Shown: positions 58,919-64,000 of the stretch, one piece after another
Layout of the letters: every line of letters begins with the position of its first letter
Position numbering within the stretch: position 1 is the stretch's first letter
Source: Bellilinea sp040754815
GTDB lineage: Bacteria; Chloroflexota; Anaerolineae; Anaerolineales; Anaerolineaceae
DNA length: 64,000 nucleotides
Direction: 5' to 3'
Assembly: GCA_040754815.1 (NCBI GenBank)
Contig: JBFMBX010000002.1
Location: 496,001-560,000 of the forward strand
Notes under the pieces: generated by a model
The model's input: the letters and a program-made list of their open reading frames with translations, nothing else
What the model was told of the DNA's origin: nothing
Database searches by the model: none
Position numbers and translations under genes: made by a program

Positions 58919-61393
58919 TCAGGATTTTCCGTTTTCCTCTTCTGTCGTTTGCAAATCGCGGGCTGAAATACGCGCCACCGAGGCAACACTGTCATCCTCT
59001 GCCAGACCCATCAGGCGCACACCCCGCGTTGCCCTTCCCGTCCGGCTGATGTTGCGTACCGTCATGCGAATGATCAGCCCAATGGCAGAAACCAGTGTGA
59101 TGTCGTCATTTTCTTCCACCACCCGAACGGCAGCAATTTTGCCGATTTTGCCCAAATTCTTTTGATCAATCGTCGTAACTCCACTGGTGTTACGGCTGGT
59201 AGTTGAGTACTCACTCAACGGCGTGCGTTTGCCAAAGCCCCGCTCGGTCACCACCAGCAGGTCGGCTTCGGGCTTAACCACTTCCATGCCCGCCAGTTGA
59301 TCACCCTTCCCAAGGCGTATACCGCTGACGCCGGCCGCCTGACGGCCCATGGCGCGGATTTCATTTTCGTTGAAGCGCACCGCCTTACCCATGGCTGTTA
59401 CCAGAATGATCTCGTCATTTCCGCTGGTAATCCGCGCCCACCCCAGCGTATCACTCTCCTCCAGCCCGATGGCAATCAGCCCGGAAGGCCGCACGCTGGC
59501 GAATTCCGCCAGTGCCACCCGCTTGACGCGCCCTTTGACCGTTGCCATGGTGCAGTACTGAGCCGCTTCGAAGTTCGGCACGGCCACCGCCGCGGTGATC
59601 TTTTCATTGGCATCCAGGGAAAGTACGTTGACAATCGGGATACCGCGATCGGTGCGGCCGGCATCCGGCAGTTGATAGACCTTTTCGGAATATACTTTAC
59701 CTTTATCGGAGAAGAAGAGAACCGAATGCAGCGTGCGTGCCGGGATAACCATCAGAGTTTCGTCTTCCTCTTTGAGGTTTTGGCCGGTCACACCGCGGCC
59801 GCCGCGGGTTTGCGTGCGGAAGGCACGTGCCGCCACTCGTTTGATGTAACCGTGCTGAGTAATCATAATCAGCACCGATTCATCGGCTACCAGATCTTCC
59901 TCGTTCAGGGTCTCATTTGCCTCGGCAAGAATATGCGTACGGCGGGCATCGGCATATTTTTCACTGACTTCCTGCAAATCGGCCTTGATCACATCCAGAA
60001 TTTTGTTTGGTGAGGCCAGCAAATCTTCCAGAAATGCTATCCGCTCCAGCAGAGTGCGGTGCTCCTCTTCGATCTTCTGCCGTTCCAGAGCAGCCAAGCG
60101 ACGCAATTGCATATCCAGAATTGCCTGTGCCTGAACTTCCGTGAGTTTAAAGCGTGTGATAAGGCGTTCACGCGCCGTTTCCGCATCCGGCGATTGGCGG
60201 ATGGTTTGAATCACCTCATCCAGATTGGCCAGCGCAATCAATAGTCCTTCGAGGATATGCGCCCGCTGGCGGGCTTTATCCAGTTCGTATTGCGAACGGC
60301 GGGTGATGACTTCAATGCGGTGTTCGATGTAGATCTGCAAGGCGCGTTTGAGAGTCAGCAGACGCGGCTCGTTATCCACCAGCGCCAGCAAGTGCGCCCC
60401 AAAGGTGGTTTGCAGCGGCGTGTACTTGTATAACTGGTTGAGCACCTTACGCGGCTGTGCGCCGCGGCGCAGCTCAATGACAATGCTCATGCCGCGCCGG
60501 TCCGATTCATCGCGTAAATCCGAAATGGCATCCAGCCGGCCTTCACGCGCCAGATCGGCAATTCGTTCGATCAGGCTGGTTTTGTTAACCTGAAAGGGAA
60601 TTTCGGTAATAACGATTTGATACCGCCCGCCGCGCATTTCCTCGATGTGCGCCTGGCCGCGCACGGTGAGACGGCCGCGCCCGGTGGTGTACATCTGCCG
60701 GATGGTTTCCTGACCGACAATCACCCCCCCGGTTGGAAAATCCGGCCCCGGCAGGTACCGCATCAGGTCTTCGATGCTGACCTCATCCAGTTGATCGTAA
60801 TGATCAATCAGGTAAATGAGAGCATCGGCCAGTTCTCGTAAATTGTGCGGCGGGATATTGGTGGCCATACCCACCGCAATGCCGGCCGAACCGTTCAGCA
60901 GCAGGTTGGGTAAACGCGCCGGTAATACCACCGGTTCGCGCAGGGAACCGTCGAAATTATCGGTAAAATCCACCGTGTCTTTGTCAATATCGGCCAGCAT
61001 TTCCTCTGCCATGGCGTTGAGGCGTGCTTCAGTGTAGCGCATTGCCGCCGGTGCATCACCATCAATTGAACCAAAGTTGCCTTGTCCATCCACCAGCGGG
61101 TAGCGCATGGAAAAATCCTGAGCCATGCGCGCCATGGCATCATAAACTGCCATATCACCATGAGGGTGATATTTACCCAGCACTTCACCGACAATACGGG
61201 CAGATTTTTTGTACGCGCTGTTGGCCCTCAGCCCTAATTCCTGCATGGCGTAGAGAATGCGGCGGTGAACCGGTTTGAGGCCATCCCTTGCATCGGGTAA
61301 TGCCCGCGCCACAATCACGCTCATGGCGTAATCCAGATACGCCGAGCGCATCTGCTCATCAATATCTACGGGTTGCACCGTACCGATATCCAT
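58919..61393 (-). CDS. gyrA: DNA gyrase subunit A
   Basis: This is the breakage-reunion subunit of gyrase (824 aa). The catalytic tyrosine is Tyr120 in AAMRYTEARL. The C-terminal domain has beta-pinwheel repeats and the GyrA box-like QTRGGRGVTG, which favours gyrase over topoisomerase IV. The quinolone region reads HPHGDMAVYDA: the residue equivalent to E. coli Ser83 is Met81, while the Asp87 equivalent (Asp85) is kept. AGAAGGAACGGGAT precedes the ATG. gyrB is not in the window. Confidence 0.96.
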   Translation of the reverse strand: MDIGTVQPVDIDEQMRSAYLDYAMSVIVARALPDARDGLKPVHRRILYAMQELGLRANSAYKKSARIVGEVLGKYHPHGDMAVYDAMARMAQDFSMRYPLVDGQGNFGSIDGDAPAAMRYTEARLNAMAEEMLADIDKDTVDFTDNFDGSLREPVVLPARLPNLLLNGSAGIAVGMATNIPPHNLRELADALIYLIDHYDQLDEVSIEDLMRYLPGPDFPTGGVIVGQETIRQMYTTGRGRLTVRGQAHIEEMRGGRYQIVITEIPFQVNKTSLIERIADLAREGRLDAISDLRDESDRRGMSIVIELRRGAQPRKVLNQLYKYTPLQTTFGAHLLALVDNEPRLLTLKRALQIYIEHRIEVITRRSQYELDKARQRAHILEGLLIALANLDEVIQTIRQSPDAETARERLITRFKLTEVQAQAILDMQLRRLAALERQKIEEEHRTLLERIAFLEDLLASPNKILDVIKADLQEVSEKYADARRTHILAEANETLNEEDLVADESVLIMITQHGYIKRVAARAFRTQTRGGRGVTGQNLKEEDETLMVIPARTLHSVLFFSDKGKVYSEKVYQLPDAGRTDRGIPIVNVLSLDANEKITAAVAVPNFEAAQYCTMATVKGRVKRVALAEFASVRPSGLIAIGLEESDTLGWARITSGNDEIILVTAMGKAVRFNENEIRAMGRQAAGVSGIRLGKGDQLAGMEVVKPEADLLVVTERGFGKRTPLSEYSTTSRNTSGVTTIDQKNLGKIGKIAAVRVVEENDDITLVSAIGLIIRMTVRNISRTGRATRGVRLMGLAEDDSVASVARISARDLQTTEEENGKS

Positions 61394-61520
61394 ATCCCGT
61401 TCCTTCTATAACTTCAGAATGATAACCCCCTAATTATACCGCATCGAGTCCATTTTTCGCGGCAGGCATTTTTCACTCACCCAAACCATTCCCTTCCGTG
61501 TGACAAGTTTCCTGAAAACA

Positions 61521-61574
61521 GATGATTAAATTTATTTCGATGGTTAATTTTCATTGAACATTCTCGTTTATAAT
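61521..61574 (+). promoter_or_regulatory. pst promoter region with direct repeats
   Basis: TATAAT at 61569 is preceded by two copies of GATGrTTAAwTTT (61521 and 61539, period 18). The position just upstream of a phosphate operon makes a PhoP/PhoB-type site possible, although the 18-base spacing is not the classical 11. Confidence 0.35.
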
Positions 61575-61584
61575 TTACTCAGGT

Positions 61585-62478
61585 ATGAATAGTAAATTGC
61601 TTTGCATCATCACTTCCCTGATCATCCTCTGGCTGACGGCATGCACCGCCAGCAGTGCTGAGCAAACCCCCGCCCCATCTACTTACATCCAAAATAAAGG
61701 TTCCGATACCATTGTCAATCTGGCGCTGGCCTGGGCTGAAGAATATCAAAAACTTCACCCAGAGATACGGATTTCGGTTACCGGCGGCGGCAGCGGCACC
61801 GGCATTACGGCCATGATCAGCGGCACAGTGGATATTGCCAATGCCTCACGTGCAATAAAAGAAGAAGAATTGCAGGCCGCGTTGGCCAACGGCATTGAGC
61901 CGGTTGAGCATGTCGTAGCCAGAGATGCAATTGCGGTCATCGTTCATCCCGATAACCCGGTTGATCACCTTACCATTGATCAAATATCCTTGATTTATCA
62001 GGGTATCATCAATAACTGGAAAGAAGTCGGCGGAGAAGACCGCCCCATCGTTCGTCTTTCACGCGAAACCAATTCGGGCACTCATGTGTATTTTCTCGAA
62101 GAAGTGATTCGCAAAGGCGATGCCGAAAACAAAGTCATTTTTTCAGCAGACACTTTATTATTACCCTCTTCGGAGGGGATCATTGCCGAAGTGAGTGATA
62201 ACCCCAATGCCATTGGCTATGATGGTCTTGGTTATGTAACCGAACATGTCAAAGTGCTGGCCATTGGCATACAACCGGAAGGGCCGTTCACCTTGCCTTC
62301 CATTGAAACCGTTAATAGCGGCGCCTATCCAATATCCCGCGACCTGTATATGTACACTCGCCGGGATGCGCCCTCGCTGGTTGATGAATATCTGAATTGG
62401 ATTCTCAGCCCAGAGGCCCAGCAAATTGTCAGCCGGTTGGGTTTTGTGCCGATTATTGCGCAAAGCGCGGGAAAATGA
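61585..62478 (+). CDS. pstS: Phosphate-binding lipoprotein PstS
   Basis: This is the solute-binding part of the high-affinity phosphate ABC transporter. The lipobox is LTAC (Cys20), so in a monoderm it is tethered to the membrane. Phosphate-contact motifs include GSDT near residue 39, GGGSGTG near 70 and RETNSGTHVYF near 170. The length of 297 aa is normal. It is followed within four bases by pstC. Confidence 0.93.
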   Translation: MNSKLLCIITSLIILWLTACTASSAEQTPAPSTYIQNKGSDTIVNLALAWAEEYQKLHPEIRISVTGGGSGTGITAMISGTVDIANASRAIKEEELQAALANGIEPVEHVVARDAIAVIVHPDNPVDHLTIDQISLIYQGIINNWKEVGGEDRPIVRLSRETNSGTHVYFLEEVIRKGDAENKVIFSADTLLLPSSEGIIAEVSDNPNAIGYDGLGYVTEHVKVLAIGIQPEGPFTLPSIETVNSGAYPISRDLYMYTRRDAPSLVDEYLNWILSPEAQQIVSRLGFVPIIAQSAGK

Positions 62479-62481
62479 GCC

Positions 62482-63381
62482 ATGAAAGTCAGCCGCAAAT
62501 CTTTTAATGAAAGTATCATCAATTCTCTGATCAAGCTGGCCGGATATTCCAGCATCCTGTTCGTTACTCTCATCCTCATTTTCCTTGTCCGTGAAGGATT
62601 GCCGGCGCTCAAGGATGTTCCATTAAAGGATTTGTTCAGCAGCCGCTGGTATCCAATTGAAAAATATTTTGGTATTCTTCCCCTGATCAGCGGTTCTATG
62701 TTGGTCACAGTCGGCGCAATACTGATTGCAGTGCCTTTGGGAATTGGAACGGCTGTGTTTCTTTCGGAGTTTTCACCCGCCTGGCTGCGGAATCTTCTCA
62801 AGCCTATCATCGAAATTCTAGCAGGCTTGCCTTCGGTCGTTTTGGGTTTTCTCGGTATTCAAATTGTCGCTCCTTTCTTTCGCCGGTTTTTGGATCTGCC
62901 TACCGGCTTGACGGCCTTTACGGGAGCCGTGCTTCTGGCTTTGATTTCCATCCCCACCATTGTTTCGATTGCCGAAGATGCGCTGAATACCGTGCCGCCA
63001 GCCTACCGGCAAGGGGCGCTGGCACTGGGAGCAACCGGTTGGCAAACGGCCTGGGGGGTGACCGTGCCGGCCGCTCGATCCGGCCTGTTAACTGCCCTGA
63101 TGCTGGGAATCGGCCGCTCCATTGGCGAAACCATGGCGGTGATGATGGTCACCGGCAATGCGCCGGTTCTGCCTTCCGGGCTGAATGCGCTTTTCCAACC
63201 GGCACGTACCATGACCGCTACCATCGCTTCCGAAATGGGCGAAGTCGCTGTTGGTTCAGCACATTACCACGTGCTGTTTTTCATCGGCATTATCCTGTTC
63301 CTGATCTCGCTGATAGTCAACATCACCGCCTCTTCGCTCACCCTGCAGCGAAAAAAACGCGCGGAACGTCTCTTATCTTAA
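62482..63381 (+). CDS. pstC: Phosphate ABC transporter permease PstC
   Basis: This 299-aa permease has six predicted helices and the cytoplasmic EAA loop (AYRQGALALGATGWQTAWGVTVPAA) that contacts the ATPase. GLPSVVLGFLG and GRSIGETMAVMMVTGNAP are typical PstC motifs. It begins right after pstS and ends nine bases before pstA. Confidence 0.94.
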   Translation: MKVSRKSFNESIINSLIKLAGYSSILFVTLILIFLVREGLPALKDVPLKDLFSSRWYPIEKYFGILPLISGSMLVTVGAILIAVPLGIGTAVFLSEFSPAWLRNLLKPIIEILAGLPSVVLGFLGIQIVAPFFRRFLDLPTGLTAFTGAVLLALISIPTIVSIAEDALNTVPPAYRQGALALGATGWQTAWGVTVPAARSGLLTALMLGIGRSIGETMAVMMVTGNAPVLPSGLNALFQPARTMTATIASEMGEVAVGSAHYHVLFFIGIILFLISLIVNITASSLTLQRKKRAERLLS

Positions 63382-63390
63382 GGATTCTAA

Positions 63391-64000
63391 ATGAACCTCC
63401 ATGACTATTCTCGCAAAATGAAACGGGTTGAAGGGTTGGGAATCAACCTGCTCCGACTGATCACTCTCATCACTGCGCTGCCGGTCATTGGGGTTATCAT
63501 TTTCATTCTAATTCGAGGCTTACCGGCCATTTCGTGGGAATTCCTGAGCCAGATGCCGCGCGATGGGATGCGGGCAGGGGGCATCTTTCCGGCGATCATC
63601 GGCACATTTTACCTGACCCTCGGCACAGCCGTCTTTTCAGTACCTTTGGGTGTTGCGGCAGGCATTTATCTGGCCGAATATGCCAGCGACAATACCGTCA
63701 CCCGCCTGATTCGGATTGCCATCATCAATCTGGCCGGCATTCCATCGGTCGTTTATGGGTTGTTTGGTTTGGGTCTATTCGTCCTCTTTCTGCGTTTAGG
63801 CACCAGCATCCTGGCCGCCTCGCTGACACTCTCCATCATGACCTTGCCGGTGATCATCAGCACCACCGAAGAAGCCTTGCGTTCGGTGCCCAACGCATTC
63901 CGTGTGGTCAGCACTTCGCTGGGGGGCACACGCTGGCAAACGACCTGGCGCATCACCCTTCCGCAAGCCATGCCGGGAGTGATTACCGGTATCATTCTGG
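63391..64000 (+). CDS. pstA: Phosphate ABC transporter permease PstA, N-terminal part (3' end outside window)
   Basis: The frame is open from the ATG at 63391 to the end of the window (203 complete codons). It shows an N-terminal helix (LIRLITALPVIGVIIFILI region), PREDICTED helices around GIFPAIIGTFYLTL and LAGIPSVVYGLFGLGLF, and the EAA loop start PNAFRVVSTSLGGTRWQTTW. These are characteristic of PstA. It is the third gene of the operon; pstB is expected next. Confidence 0.93.
   Translation, partial: MNLHDYSRKMKRVEGLGINLLRLITLITALPVIGVIIFILIRGLPAISWEFLSQMPRDGMRAGGIFPAIIGTFYLTLGTAVFSVPLGVAAGIYLAEYASDNTVTRLIRIAIINLAGIPSVVYGLFGLGLFVLFLRLGTSILAASLTLSIMTLPVIISTTEEALRSVPNAFRVVSTSLGGTRWQTTWRITLPQAMPGVITGIIL

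Noticed and set aside
59297..60013. 238-codon frame antisense to gyrA
   Set aside because: Shadow of gyrA with no ribosome binding site or domain.

Overview
The window looks like a chromosomal segment of a monoderm, probably aerobic or microaerophilic member of the Chloroflexota, most likely Anaerolineae-like. This is an inference. The grounds are moderate GC content, secreted lipoproteins with Thr/Pro-rich linkers, a capsule cluster with no outer-membrane exporter, a YbaB/RecR/DnaX operon with lamin-tail and DUF1992 neighbours, and a CYP175-like cytochrome P450. No rRNA or ribosomal protein gene is present to confirm it.

Layout. 0-3.1 kb: the end of a diadenylate cyclase gene (cdaA), its partner cdaR and the GTPase gene der. 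3.2-5.5 kb: an initiator tRNA whose 3' end and terminator are duplicated, a ketopantoate-reductase-like gene, a short AT-rich membrane gene and a long structured leader. 5.6-26.2 kb: one co-directional surface-polysaccharide cluster of sixteen genes. It encodes a Wzc-type kinase, a beta-helix protein, flippase, CapA, an adenylate-forming enzyme, polymerase/ligase, three GT4 transferases, an acetyltransferase, a YdcF-like protein, a FemAB-like fusion, a three-domain phosphoglycosyl transferase fusion and a LegB/nucleotidyltransferase/DegT trio for an amino-deoxy sugar. 26.3-35.7 kb: a secreted M23-like protein, isocitrate dehydrogenase, a GT39-like protein, a HerA-like ATPase and lipoyl synthase.

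35.9-47.9 kb is the most interesting part, a probable light-response island. It holds a photolyase and Rieske oxygenase pair, a crtI-crtB-plsY operon, an MFS transporter, two adjacent MerR/B12 (CarH/LitR-type) photoreceptor repressors and a CYP175-like P450. Three 11-bp repeats of the type TTATACA overlap the -35 box of crtI. Related repeats lie at the promoter of one regulator and, less clearly, of the photolyase. This fits repression in the dark and release in light, driving pigment synthesis, DNA repair and perhaps lipid synthesis together.

48-64 kb is mostly housekeeping: an adenosine-specific kinase family protein, a queuosine precursor transporter, rsmI, ppk2, yceI, the recR-ybaB-dnaX operon, yacP, tRNA-Arg, hsp20, birA, gyrA and the start of a pst phosphate transport operon that runs off the window.

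Two intergenic regions look like unannotated small RNAs (38.55-38.66 kb and 56.23-56.38 kb). Both carry hairpins with C-rich loops of about six consecutive C. The first also has a clear promoter and an intrinsic terminator.
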